A DNA stretch of 32,026 nucleotides from CAIKZZ01 sp036742455 (GTDB taxonomy: Bacteria; Pseudomonadota; Gammaproteobacteria; Steroidobacterales; Steroidobacteraceae): contig DAINQU010000030.1 of the NCBI GenBank assembly GCA_036742455.1, forward strand, positions 1-32,026. Direction: 5' to 3'. Below the pieces are notes generated by a model, which did no database searches, had not been told where the DNA came from, and saw only the letters and a program-made list of their open reading frames with translations. Below, piece by piece: positions 25,179 through 32,026 of this stretch. Every line of letters begins with the position of its first letter. Within the stretch, counting starts at the first letter, position 1. A program made the position numbers and the translations under genes.

Positions 25179-25208
25179 GCCACGCGCCACGACCACGTGG
25201 CGCGTGGC
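25179..25208 (+). terminator. Strong hairpin after sbtA
   Basis: GCCACGCGCCACG (25179-25191) and CGTGGCGCGTGGC (25196-25208) are 13-base perfect complements with a four-base loop, starting six bases after the sbtA stop. A T-run is missing, but position and stability make a terminator the best reading. Confidence 0.65.
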
Positions 25209-25287
25209 ACACTGCGCGTCCGGGGATTCCGGCACGAACGTCGGCTCACCCGCCCCTCCCCAACAGCCACTCGACGAGCGACGCTGC

Positions 25288-25845
25288 GTGAACACTCGAA
25301 ACCCTGCGTTCCGCCAAGCCGGGATTGCCGACGCCGCGGTCGTCGCCGCCATCGCCGAGCGTACGTTTCGAGCCACGTTTGCCGACCAGAACAGCGCAAC
25401 CGACATCGATGCGCTCTGCCAGTCTGCGTATGGCTCTGAGATCCAACGGCGTGAGCTCGCGGATCCGGAGCGAGAAACTTGGCTTTTGGAAGAGCATGGC
25501 CTGGCCGTCGGCTATTTCATGCTGCGTCGGGGTGCTCCGCGGGAGGGGGCGATCGGCGCCTTCCCCGTTGAAATTCTGCGCTTCTACCTTGATCAGCATC
25601 AGCAAGGCACAGGCGCTGGCCGTCAGATGATGACCTTCGCGCTCGAGCGCTGCGCACGGATGGGCGCAGATTCGGTTTGGCTTGGCGTGTGGGAAAAGAA
25701 TCCTCGCGCCATCGCTTTTTACGAACGCTGCGGCTTTTCCGTCTTCGGGTCCCACATTTTTAGAGTGGGATCCGACCCGCAGACGGACCTGCTATTACAC
25801 CGTCGAATCGACCATTCATCTCACCCGGATGCAGCGCGAGGGTAG
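25288..25845 (+). CDS. GNAT-family N-acetyltransferase
   Basis: About 185 residues from a GTG at 25288. The fold is visible in the acetyl-CoA-binding segment LDQHQQGTGAGRQMM (Q-x-x-G-x-G/A pattern) and in NPRAIAFYERCGFSVFG near the end, both typical of RimI/SpeG-like GNAT enzymes. The acceptor substrate is unknown. The start is uncertain: GTG 25204 would lie on the sbtA terminator hairpin, and the GTG chosen here has only a weak ribosome binding site (GAGCGACG). It converges on the STAS-kinase gene. Confidence 0.82.
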   Translation: MNTRNPAFRQAGIADAAVVAAIAERTFRATFADQNSATDIDALCQSAYGSEIQRRELADPERETWLLEEHGLAVGYFMLRRGAPREGAIGAFPVEILRFYLDQHQQGTGAGRQMMTFALERCARMGADSVWLGVWEKNPRAIAFYERCGFSVFGSHIFRVGSDPQTDLLLHRRIDHSSHPDAARG

Positions 25846-25886
25846 TTATCGCTGTCGCTCCGTCGAAGCCACGCCCCCCAACGCGA

Positions 25887-27041
25887 TCAGCTTTGCGCAC
25901 CCTCGTTGCGAATTTTCGGCATTAAGAAATCTCGAATCTTCTCGAGCAAAGAGTCGCGCGCCATCGGCAGAACGGGGATTGCTGCAATCAATCGCAGGGA
26001 CGCCAGAAACGCTTCATTGCGCAGGAAGAACTCACGCTCTGCGGGCGGACGATCCTCAAAATACGCGTCCAGAAACCCTTCATACAGGCGACGGCCGAGG
26101 TCATTCGGCATACCGGTCACAAATTCGCAGTTCCCGCCCTCCGGATAGGCGTAGATCATGGCCAAAAGCCCCACATCAAACAGTGGATGGCCGCGCGAGA
26201 CGTCGCCCATATCAATGATCAGCGGCTCACCATCGCGGATCATGATATTGCTGGTGTGCAGGTCAAAGTGCACGAGCGTCTCTGCATCAGGAATACGCTC
26301 CAAACGCGTCAGAAGGTGCGCAATGTCGACGTCCGACAGCATGCCCTTCATCCCCTCGATGTGCGCTTGCAACCGCGGCTTCAGTGGCGGGAAGACCGCA
26401 GGGTCACCCACGGTTCGATGCAAATTTTTGGCGATGCCGGCAAGTTGCGCGGCGTACTGAGTGACATTCTCCGGATCCGCTCCAATCACCCGACTGAATA
26501 ATTTTGCGTGGAGCATTTCGTACACCACGCCGGTTCGCGAACCGCACGCGACGACATCGTAGGACAACGCCGTCGGGATGCCGGCGACAAACGCCGCTCG
26601 CGCGAACGCCTTTTCCTGTTCTGCGACCTCCCGACCGACACCTTCGTTGTAGAGTTTGACGATGGTCTCCTCGTCCATCCGAAAGCACTGGCCACAAACA
26701 CCGGCGGATAGAAACTCGAGACCATCGATCGAAATTTCGCGTGGCCGGGGCTGAACATCCAGCAATTGATTCAGTCCCGTCAGATCAAAGACGTGCAGCA
26801 CATTCGGGAGCACGTCGATGAACGAGAGAGAGACGCCCTGCGCTTTTGCGTCGCGAGCCATTTTGATGAATACGCGCAGGCCTGCGCTGGAGACGTACTC
26901 GCAGCCGGCTAGATTGACGGTCCATTTCCGCGTTCCCGGCGGTAGCCAATCCTGATCCAGTGACGCCGCCGTATCGCCAGCCAAACGACCGCTGATCGTC
27001 AAAACAAAGTGATCGCCGTGCGAGCGCGATGAAATGTCCAT
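25887..27041 (-). CDS. STAS domain fused to aminoglycoside-phosphotransferase-like kinase
   Basis: About 384 residues from ATG 27041. Residues 1 to about 100 form a STAS domain of anti-sigma-factor-antagonist type (TVNLAGCEYVSSAGLRVF, with the conserved Ser pair where phosphorylation occurs in SpoIIAA). Residues about 110-384 form a choline/APH-type kinase fold with a catalytic loop HFDLHTSNIMI and a metal-binding IDMGD. The architecture suggests a link between a partner-switch signal and phosphotransfer to a small molecule, but the substrate is unknown; resistance to an antibiotic should not be assumed. A GTG at 27071 is an alternative start. Cys-rich CGQC near residue 127 is an extra feature. 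Confidence 0.85.
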   Translation of the reverse strand: MDISSRSHGDHFVLTISGRLAGDTAASLDQDWLPPGTRKWTVNLAGCEYVSSAGLRVFIKMARDAKAQGVSLSFIDVLPNVLHVFDLTGLNQLLDVQPRPREISIDGLEFLSAGVCGQCFRMDEETIVKLYNEGVGREVAEQEKAFARAAFVAGIPTALSYDVVACGSRTGVVYEMLHAKLFSRVIGADPENVTQYAAQLAGIAKNLHRTVGDPAVFPPLKPRLQAHIEGMKGMLSDVDIAHLLTRLERIPDAETLVHFDLHTSNIMIRDGEPLIIDMGDVSRGHPLFDVGLLAMIYAYPEGGNCEFVTGMPNDLGRRLYEGFLDAYFEDRPPAEREFFLRNEAFLASLRLIAAIPVLPMARDSLLEKIRDFLMPKIRNEGAQS

Positions 27042-27331
27042 TGATTCACCATCTTTGAAGGTTCGAAGCACCGACCCATGGGGCGTCCCGGCCCGGGCCG
27101 CTGTCGGGGCGGCAGTTTACCGTGATTTTCGGCGTGCACCGATCCGGCTCAGCGATGCGGGGTGGCGGATCCTCACCCGTATTCACCGCCGCCCCCTACG
27201 CAATCGACGGCTACGGCGGTTACCGCTCAACGTTCACGGAACGCATGTAGATTCCCGAGATACCTTATATTCGCGACCACACGCGCTCGATTGACCAATC
27301 GTGTACGCGCCAACATGAAAAGGATCAATTT

Positions 27332-27814
27332 ATGACCCAGAAAGCGTCGAAGATCAGCACCTGGATGTGCGTGGCGTTGGCCGCGCTCACGGTAACGTGT
27401 ACTGCCGCCGTGGCTGCGGGCAAGCCGCCCGCGAAGGGAAGCCAAATGACGCTGGTGTTCAAAGAGCATTCGCGTCACCACGTGCCCGAAGGCCCCACCG
27501 CTCTCGGTCAAATGACCTTTACGGAAGGCGATGCGGTTTCGACGAATGGCGCGGCCGCCGGAACGTACAACACTCGCAAAATTGTCATCGAGCTGACACC
27601 GACCAAATTAGTCATCGACAATTTGGTCTATGTGAGCCTCCCGAACGGCACGCTGACGTACATGGGTGTTACGTCGACGGCGCCCGACTACGCCGGCCCT
27701 CCTGTGGTGACCCGTCCGATCGTGGGTGGCACAGGCGACTATGCCGGTGCTCGCGGGGTGGTCAAAACGTCCGCGGACCCAAACGGCATCCGGGTAGAGT
27801 TTATTTTTGATTGA
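27332..27814 (+). CDS. Secreted allene-oxide-cyclase/dirigent-like barrel protein
   Basis: 160 residues. Residues 1 to about 29 form a signal peptide (CVALAALTVTCTAAVAAG). The mature part is beta-rich, and IVGGTGDYAGARGVVKT near residues 129-145 is the hallmark of the allene-oxide-cyclase/dirigent barrel fold, which in bacteria has no settled role. AAAAGGA lies eight bases before the ATG. It is monocistronic, with a long hairpin 65 bases downstream. Confidence 0.75.
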   Translation: MTQKASKISTWMCVALAALTVTCTAAVAAGKPPAKGSQMTLVFKEHSRHHVPEGPTALGQMTFTEGDAVSTNGAAAGTYNTRKIVIELTPTKLVIDNLVYVSLPNGTLTYMGVTSTAPDYAGPPVVTRPIVGGTGDYAGARGVVKTSADPNGIRVEFIFD

Positions 27815-27878
27815 TCGCCGAGCATCGCGCTCGCGCGCGGTTCGTCGTAAGACGGCGCAGCGGCGTCGGCCTCACTCT

Positions 27879-27914
27879 GACCGCTGAGCAACACCGCGGG
27901 TTTGCTCAGCGGTC
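27879..27914 (+). terminator. Long perfect hairpin between barrel and cupin genes
   Basis: GACCGCTGAGCAA (27879-27891) and TTGCTCAGCGGTC (27902-27914) are 13-base perfect complements around a 10-base loop. It lies 65 bases after one gene and 49 before the next. There is no T-run. Confidence 0.6.
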
Positions 27915-27963
27915 GGGACGGGGAACGTAAATTCCGCAACTGAGCGATAGGTTGAGAAAGACT

Positions 27964-28389
27964 ATGACCGACATCCGGAATCTGTATCGAGCCATCGAGT
28001 CACGCTCTGATTGGGCGCTGGACCCGAACCCGCTCTACCCGATGACGGCGATTGATTTGCTGGATATCGGCTCAGATCACCAGACAGCGCTGGCGTGTTT
28101 AAAGCCGGGTGCGGCACATCACCTCCACTATCACGCGGCCGGTGCGGATATCTTCCTGATCTTGCAGGGGTCGGGGGAACTGCACACGGGCCCGCTGGAC
28201 GCGAACGGTCAGTTGATTACACAACCCTCCGTTCAATCGGTTGTTGCGGGCGATCTCTATTCCATCACACCGTTTGAGGTTCATAGCCTCGTCAACACAG
28301 GGTCAGTGGATCTCGTGTGGCTGAATATCGCCCCGGCCTCGCACGGGGGAGCAGACCTGATCGAAGTGGTCGCCCCCGTATCCGCGTAG
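27964..28389 (+). CDS. Cupin-domain protein
   Basis: About 141 residues. A single cupin barrel is shown by HHLHYHAAGADIFLILQGSG (metal-binding His cluster of cupin motif 1) and a second motif DLYSITPFEVHSLVNTG. Single-domain cupins can be metal-dependent enzymes or sensors; the ligand here is unknown. ATG 27964 is preferred over the upstream TTG at 27952 because GAGAAAG precedes it at a suitable distance. Confidence 0.82.
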   Translation: MTDIRNLYRAIESRSDWALDPNPLYPMTAIDLLDIGSDHQTALACLKPGAAHHLHYHAAGADIFLILQGSGELHTGPLDANGQLITQPSVQSVVAGDLYSITPFEVHSLVNTGSVDLVWLNIAPASHGGADLIEVVAPVSA

Positions 28390-28691
28390 AACTCGCCGCC
28401 GCAATTCACGAGTGTGGCGGAAGGTCGTGCACCCGAGACCGCCCGATGCCAAAACGTTGCTCCAAGACCCAGATTTTTAGTTTTTCGACGCCGGCTCGAC
28501 GGTTTCGTGGCCTAGCGACTGACGTCACTGGGAGCACGGCAGTGACGCCCGATGTTTAATCTCGCGCACACTGAACTCGGACGAACCCTCACGCGACCGG
28601 CCGCCAGGTCGGTCGGGGTTCATCGCTTACACTCTGCGCATCGATAAGCCGTTTCGACGATAGCCACCCATTCGGTTGCTGGAGGTTTGCC
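28390..28691. other. Non-coding stretch between cupin and secreted-protein genes
   Basis: About 300 bases without a credible gene. It holds one inverted repeat, CGTCACTG (28523-28530) and CAGTGACG (28540-28547) with a nine-base loop, a short T-run (ATTTTTAGTTTTTCG near 28474-28488), and the ribosome binding site of the next gene. Short frames here overlap the cupin end and lack start signals. Confidence 0.6.
28681..28685 (+). promoter_or_regulatory. Ribosome binding site for a GTG start
   Basis: GGAGG lies six bases before GTG at 28692. The paralogue downstream has the same arrangement at 30792-30805. Confidence 0.7.
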
Positions 28692-29777
28692 GTGTTCGGT
28701 ACGAACAGCAAGAAACAACGAAAGCAGGGGTGGGTTTTTGCCAGTGCCCTCGCGTTTTGCAGCGCATCTCTGGCATCGGCAGCGCCCCCCACAATCTGTG
28801 AACGCCTCGCAGTCGAGCTTCGGCAGCGCCCATTGTCCGCGTGGTCACGTCCTGCGCATGCGGAAGGCGCCGCCTGGCCCACCGTACGGTTCGCTTCCGA
28901 CAACTCGGCACGGAAGAAGTATCAAGAGCTGAGCGCGTTGCCCGAGGCCAAGGCGATCACCATCAACCCCGGTGTCGGCCCCGCGATGGATCACGTCGGT
29001 AATTTTTACGAGCTGTACGACATCGGCGGCTCCACGCACTGCGAGATGCGGACTTTTGTGCACAGTCGCCGGGCGGGCGAGATTGAGTTTGTAACAGCGC
29101 CGACCATGACACATACCCGATCACTGTGTGACGGAGTCGCGGGAAGGCTGGCTCGAGCGTTCGGCACTACCGTCTATGTGGAAACAGGCCCGAGCGGTCC
29201 GGAAGGGGATGACGAGGAATACGATCTCGTTCCGTGGCACGGCACGGACTGGGGCAGACCTTGTGCGGTGACCGTCAAGCACTCCCACGTCCTCCGACTC
29301 ACCGAATCCCACTGCCCCATCGACGGCAACTGCGGGCCGTTCGTGTCGGATGCGATGCGCGTCGCATCAGCGTACGTCGCGTATCGTGCCGACGGATTTC
29401 ATCGACAGGAGGCGTTTCGCGACGGCCCGCGCGCCAGTGCCGCTGCGGCGGCAAAGGCCCTGGACCATTGGTCGGCCCTGCAATCAGCCCATGGCACAGG
29501 CCAGGAGTATCTCGCCGTAACGATTTGGCCTGTATTCGGCTCGATTCCGGGCGACGACTACGAACACACCTTCTCGTTAACGGGCTTTCGTTTCTACACG
29601 ACATCGATCGATCACAGCGATTATGCCGTTGGCGTCGGCTATGCCGGCTTCGGTTGGAACGAGTCCAATCAAATTCTCGTCGGTTATTACCGGATCGGCT
29701 CCGACCGACTGGAACCCGCGGCTGGAATCGCCGTGCGCAGGGAAATTGCCGGCTCCGAGGTGCGCGTTTTACAGTGA
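28692..29777 (+). CDS. Secreted protein of unknown family, paralogue A
   Basis: 361 residues. Residues 1 to about 31 form a signal peptide (WVFASALAFCSASLASAA). I do not recognise the family. The mature part has several conserved Cys (for example ICERL at the start, HCEMR, SLCDG, RPCAV, the pair in HCPIDGNCG), which suggests disulfides in the periplasm or outside. Motifs shared with paralogue B (30803-31903) include NFYELYDIGGSTHCEM, VETGPSGPEGDDE-YDLVPW and GYAGFGWNESNQILVGYY. The two are roughly two-thirds identical by eye over the mature part. Start GTG is set by the GGAGG at 28681. It ends 62 bases before a tRNA-Thr remnant. Confidence 0.8.
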   Translation: MFGTNSKKQRKQGWVFASALAFCSASLASAAPPTICERLAVELRQRPLSAWSRPAHAEGAAWPTVRFASDNSARKKYQELSALPEAKAITINPGVGPAMDHVGNFYELYDIGGSTHCEMRTFVHSRRAGEIEFVTAPTMTHTRSLCDGVAGRLARAFGTTVYVETGPSGPEGDDEEYDLVPWHGTDWGRPCAVTVKHSHVLRLTESHCPIDGNCGPFVSDAMRVASAYVAYRADGFHRQEAFRDGPRASAAAAAKALDHWSALQSAHGTGQEYLAVTIWPVFGSIPGDDYEHTFSLTGFRFYTTSIDHSDYAVGVGYAGFGWNESNQILVGYYRIGSDRLEPAAGIAVRREIAGSEVRVLQ

Positions 29778-29839
29778 GCAGAGATCCACTCGCCCACGGC
29801 GCGGTCCGCATGGAGGGGAGCAATGGATGCTTTCGGGGA

Positions 29840-29879
29840 TGGTGCCGGCGGAGGGAATCGAACCCCCGACCTTCTGATT
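29840..29879 (-). pseudogene. 3' remnant of tRNA-Thr, candidate attachment site
   Basis: Forty bases, from the anticodon-stem 3' strand (AATCAG) to the encoded CCA, are identical to positions 31967-32006 of the tRNA-Thr gene. Identity stops sharply at both ends. On the 5' side the sequence changes to unrelated AT-rich DNA, so no anticodon, D-arm or 5' acceptor strand exists and the copy cannot make a tRNA. Such exact 3' tRNA copies are typical of sites used by tyrosine integrases. Confidence 0.88.
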
Positions 29880-29956
29880 CCATGTAATTTGTTCGGAATT
29901 ATTTATAAAACATCGGGCTACCGGTCGAGCGACGCTTGTGGCATTCCTTTGCTGCA

Positions 29957-30005
29957 TACCGTCACCGCGAGCTTGCGATGGCGGTAGTGGCACTATAGTA
30001 TCACT
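29957..30005 (+). promoter_or_regulatory. Operator-like inverted repeats before the toxin-antitoxin pair
   Basis: Two imperfect inverted repeats abut. TACCGTCACCGC (29957-29968) faces GCGATGGCGGTA (29975-29986) with 10 of 12 pairs matching. AGTGGCACTA faces TAGTATCACT (29986-30005) with 8 of 10. The second includes a TATAGT that could be a -10 element three bases before the antitoxin ATG region. Phd-type antitoxins repress their own promoters through such sites. Confidence 0.5.
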
Positions 30006-30008
30006 CCA

Positions 30009-30266
30009 ATGCGCACCGAACTCGTCACCACCCTCAAACGGCAGGCAACCGAACTCCTCGACGACATCCGTCAGGACAAGAACCCCATCTTGATCACGCA
30101 ACATGGCCTGCCAGCGGCTTATCTCGTCGACGTGGAAAGCTACGAGGCCCTTCAGGAACATGTCGGCCTTCTTGAAGGCATCGCGCGCGGCGAACGCGCC
30201 GTCGAGGAAAATCGAGTCATGTCGCACGATGCGGCAAAAATCCGCATGAAACGATGGTTGAAGTAG
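30009..30266 (+). CDS. Phd/YefM-family antitoxin
   Basis: 85 residues. The N-terminus (ELVTTLKRQATELLDDIRQD, then PILITQHGLPAAYLVDVESYEAL) is the Phd/YefM DNA-binding fold, and the acidic/basic C-terminal tail would wrap the toxin. It neutralises the toxin encoded next and represses the operon. Its end overlaps the toxin start by 13 bases, the usual coupled order of antitoxin then toxin. Confidence 0.92.
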   Translation: MRTELVTTLKRQATELLDDIRQDKNPILITQHGLPAAYLVDVESYEALQEHVGLLEGIARGERAVEENRVMSHDAAKIRMKRWLK

Positions 30267-30556
30267 TCTGGACGGAACCGGCGCTCAATGACCTGGACGC
30301 CATCGCGGACTACATGGCGCTCCGAAATCCAGTCGCGGCGGCGGACTTGATTCGAGCAGTCTTCCGGCATATCGACCATCTAGTCGATCACCCGCGAATG
30401 GGCTCCTATCCTGCTGAACTGAAGACGAAGCGCTATCGACAAATCATCGAGCCGCCTTGTCGAATTTTCTATCGGCAGGCAGGCAAGCAGCTCTTCATCG
30501 TGCACGTCATGCGCAGTGAGCGATCACTTCGCCGTGGACGACTGACCCGTACCTGA
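30254..30556 (+). CDS. RelE/ParE-superfamily toxin
   Basis: 100 residues. VVWTEPALNDLDAIADYMALR, HPRMGSYPAELKTKRYRQI and RIFYRQAGKQLFIVHVMRSER match the RelE/ParE fold, closest to ParE-like members. Known ParE toxins poison DNA gyrase and RelE toxins cut mRNA in the ribosome; which applies here cannot be told. It is encoded just after its antitoxin between two tRNA-Thr copies, a usual place for addiction modules. Confidence 0.92.
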   Translation: MVEVVWTEPALNDLDAIADYMALRNPVAAADLIRAVFRHIDHLVDHPRMGSYPAELKTKRYRQIIEPPCRIFYRQAGKQLFIVHVMRSERSLRRGRLTRT

Positions 30557-30802
30557 ACCCGTCGGTAATAAAGCCCGAAGCGCTTCAGCGGATGTCGTGA
30601 ATTTCGCTTAGCGGCAGGAGTCTATAATCTTCTAGGGCGGTTCGGTGGCCGATCCCCGCGAGATCGTGGCGGTGCGAAGCGAAGGGAGGAAAGCATCACC
30701 GCTTTTCTGACGACCGCCCACCTTCGGCTTACCCTTTCCTTTGTTGATATAGTCAGCAGTATGGGAAACATCATCTGGGGCCCCTATCGGCGGAGGGATA
30801 CC

Positions 30803-31903
30803 GTGGGCACTCGGGTTAGCGCCGCGCAACAGATACCAAGATCATGTTTTGTCATCGTGATCGCGTTCATCTGCAATTCGCAATCCGCAGACGCCTCACC
30901 ATCCATCTGCGATCGACTTGCCACAGAACTTCGCCAGCGGCCTCTCTCGGCGTGGACGCTACCTCAGCATCCCGAAGGTGCCGCGTGGCCAGCTCTGCGC
31001 TTCGCGCCCGACCGCGCCAACAGTGCAAAATATGGGGAACTGAGCAAGCTTCCGCAGGTGAAAGGCATCACCATGATGAGCGGCCTCGGTGTTGGGGCTG
31101 GTCCCGCCATGGATCGTGTGGGCGATCTATACGAGCTCTACGATATCGGTGGAAGTGCGCACTGCGAAATGTTGACCTTCATTCGCAGCCGCCGCACGGG
31201 CGAGGCGCAAACCGTACCTGCACCCATCATGGCGCATCCGCGCCAACTGTGTGACGGGGTGGCGGGCCGTCTCGGACAGGCATTTGGCATCACCGTCTAC
31301 GCGGAATACGGCCCGATTGGTCCGGAAGGGGACGACGAAGCATACGACCTCATTCCGTGGAGTAGCGCGGGTTGGGGGCAGCCGTGCGCCGTTCGGGTAA
31401 AGCATGCGCATCGACTACGCCTTGCGGAACTGACGTGCGCGGCGAGCGTCGACTGCCGCAGCTATGCAACGTCCGCCCTGGAACTGGCGTCAGCCTATGT
31501 CAATTATCGGGCTGATGGCTTCCATCGACACGAGCCCTTTCGCTTCGGCGCACGGGCCAGCCCTGCGGCCGCCGCCGCGGCGCTGGGCTATTGGGAGCGC
31601 TTGCGTTCGGCGCAAAGTGACGGCGCCGCGGACTTGGCAGTCACTCATTGGCCCGTTTTTGGACGCGTGCCGAGAGACGACTACGATCACACTTACTCGC
31701 CGGCGGGCTTTCGATTTTTTTCGATGTCGATGGAACACACGGATTATGCGGTCGGCATCGGCTACGCGGGATACGGGTGGAACGAATCGAATCAGATTCT
31801 GATCGGGTATTACCAAATGGGTGGTCCCGATGGACTGATACCCGTTGCGGGGGTGGCCATACGCCGCGAAATAGCGGGCTCTGAAATCCAGTCAGGCTAT
31901 TAA
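30803..31903 (+). CDS. Secreted protein of unknown family, paralogue B
   Basis: About 366 residues from GTG 30803, set by GGAGGG at 30792-30797; the upstream ATG at 30761 has no ribosome binding site. The signal peptide (PRSCFVIVIAFICNSQSADA) is followed by SICDRLATELRQRPLSAW, matching paralogue A almost residue for residue. Shared segments include LYELYDIGGSAHCEM, GPEGDDEAYDLIPW and GYGWNESNQILIGYY. Some Cys differ from paralogue A (LTCAASVDCRS against HCPIDGNCG), but the positions correspond. The stop lies 63 bases before the tRNA-Thr 3' end, the same spacing as paralogue A to the remnant. Function unknown. Confidence 0.8.
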   Translation: MGTRVSAAQQIPRSCFVIVIAFICNSQSADASPSICDRLATELRQRPLSAWTLPQHPEGAAWPALRFAPDRANSAKYGELSKLPQVKGITMMSGLGVGAGPAMDRVGDLYELYDIGGSAHCEMLTFIRSRRTGEAQTVPAPIMAHPRQLCDGVAGRLGQAFGITVYAEYGPIGPEGDDEAYDLIPWSSAGWGQPCAVRVKHAHRLRLAELTCAASVDCRSYATSALELASAYVNYRADGFHRHEPFRFGARASPAAAAAALGYWERLRSAQSDGAADLAVTHWPVFGRVPRDDYDHTYSPAGFRFFSMSMEHTDYAVGIGYAGYGWNESNQILIGYYQMGGPDGLIPVAGVAIRREIAGSEIQSGY

Positions 31904-31966
31904 AAGGGCAGCGCCTACGTCATCCATCAGCGGGTCGCCAGGCGTTCGGGCAGTATGGCCTGACCG

Positions 31967-32026
31967 TGGTGCCGGCGGAGGGAATCGAACCCCCGACCTT
32001 CTGATTACAAATCAGTTGCTCTACCA
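31967..32026 (-). tRNA. tRNA-Thr (anticodon TGT), 5' part cut by window end
   Basis: The visible 60 bases give the 3' acceptor strand CGCCGGC with A and CCA (31967-31977), the T-arm with GGTTCGATTC, and the anticodon arm CTGAT-TTGTAA-TCAG with anticodon TGT. D-arm sequence TGGTAGAGC begins at the edge. The remaining 5' bases lie outside the window. Its 3' 40 bases are repeated at 29840-29879. Confidence 0.9.

Larger units (their letters stand above)
29840..32006. mobile_element. Segment bounded by 40-nt tRNA-Thr direct repeats
   Basis: The segment of about 2.1 kb between the remnant (29840-29879) and the tRNA gene (31967-32006) carries a toxin-antitoxin pair and paralogue B. Inserted DNA next to the 3' end of a tRNA, with the tRNA end repeated at the far side, is the footprint of tRNA-targeted integration. 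No integrase is present. Because paralogue A also sits just before the remnant, a tandem duplication of a paralogue-tRNA unit is an equally good reading. Confidence 0.4.

Noticed and set aside
25887..27041. Aminoglycoside resistance gene
   Set aside because: The kinase fold is of the broad APH/choline kinase type and is fused to a STAS domain. Nothing shows an aminoglycoside-binding site or a resistance context.
28317..28559. Open frame running from the cupin gene into the following gap
   Set aside because: It overlaps the cupin end in another frame, is Arg-rich without motifs and has no start signal.
29840..29960. A second functional or intron-containing tRNA-Thr
   Set aside because: Only the 3' 40 bases exist. 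No anticodon loop, D-arm or 5' acceptor strand can be found in the AT-rich DNA beyond the break.

Overview
The window reads as chromosome of a GC-rich proteobacterium, most likely a gammaproteobacterium. The left edge carries the tRNA-Tyr / tRNA-Gly / tRNA-Thr / tuf order seen upstream of tuf in beta- and gammaproteobacteria. The housekeeping-type genes further on (YhhQ-type queuosine precursor transporter, AmiD-type amidase, PilZ protein, SbtA-type bicarbonate transporter with a LysR regulator) fit the same group. I cannot name a genus.

Positions 1-561 (minus strand) hold the first codons of tuf and three tRNA genes. Positions 653-15516 form one functional block and are the centre of interest. 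They look like a complete electron-transfer route from the cytoplasm to the outside of the cell. A membrane-anchored FAD/NAD(P)H/Fe-S oxidoreductase and an exported ankyrin-repeat protein lie on the minus strand (653-3861). Divergent from them is an ATGA-coupled plus-strand operon of a CcmI-like two-helix TPR protein, an integral membrane protein with two His-x13-His pairs (a probable di-heme b-type cytochrome), and a periplasmic cytochrome c with 21 CXXCH motifs (4109-7206). Converging on that operon, and coupled through a TAATG overlap, are a giant exported cytochrome with 54 CXXCH motifs plus one CXXXCH, and an outer-membrane beta-barrel with a periplasmic TPR domain (15516 down to 7265). 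I count 75 canonical c-type haem motifs in the two cytochromes. The layout recalls the 'PCC3' porin-cytochrome clusters that I remember being reported from neutrophilic iron oxidisers; I have not checked this.

Positions 15782-21349 hold ordinary, closely packed genes: a lipoprotein, a PilZ protein, YhhQ, a GFA-fold protein, an amidase, a cation diffusion facilitator, a fatty acid desaturase and a small PII/YqfO-like protein. Several convergent pairs share stop codons. Positions 21379-25173 hold an NCS2 permease with an unusual C-terminal extension, then a LysR regulator divergent from sbtA. The bicarbonate transporter hints at autotrophy. With the electron conduit, this suggests, as inference only, a lithoautotroph that takes electrons from an extracellular donor.

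Positions 25288-28389 hold a GNAT acetyltransferase, a STAS-kinase fusion, a secreted dirigent/allene-oxide-cyclase-like protein and a cupin. Positions 28692-32026 form an accessory region. Two paralogous secreted proteins of unknown family are each followed about 63 bp later by the 3' end of a tRNA-Thr. The first tRNA copy is a 40-nt remnant and the second appears to be the real gene, cut by the window end. A Phd/ParE-type toxin-antitoxin pair sits between them. This looks like a small tRNA-targeted insertion or tandem duplication.
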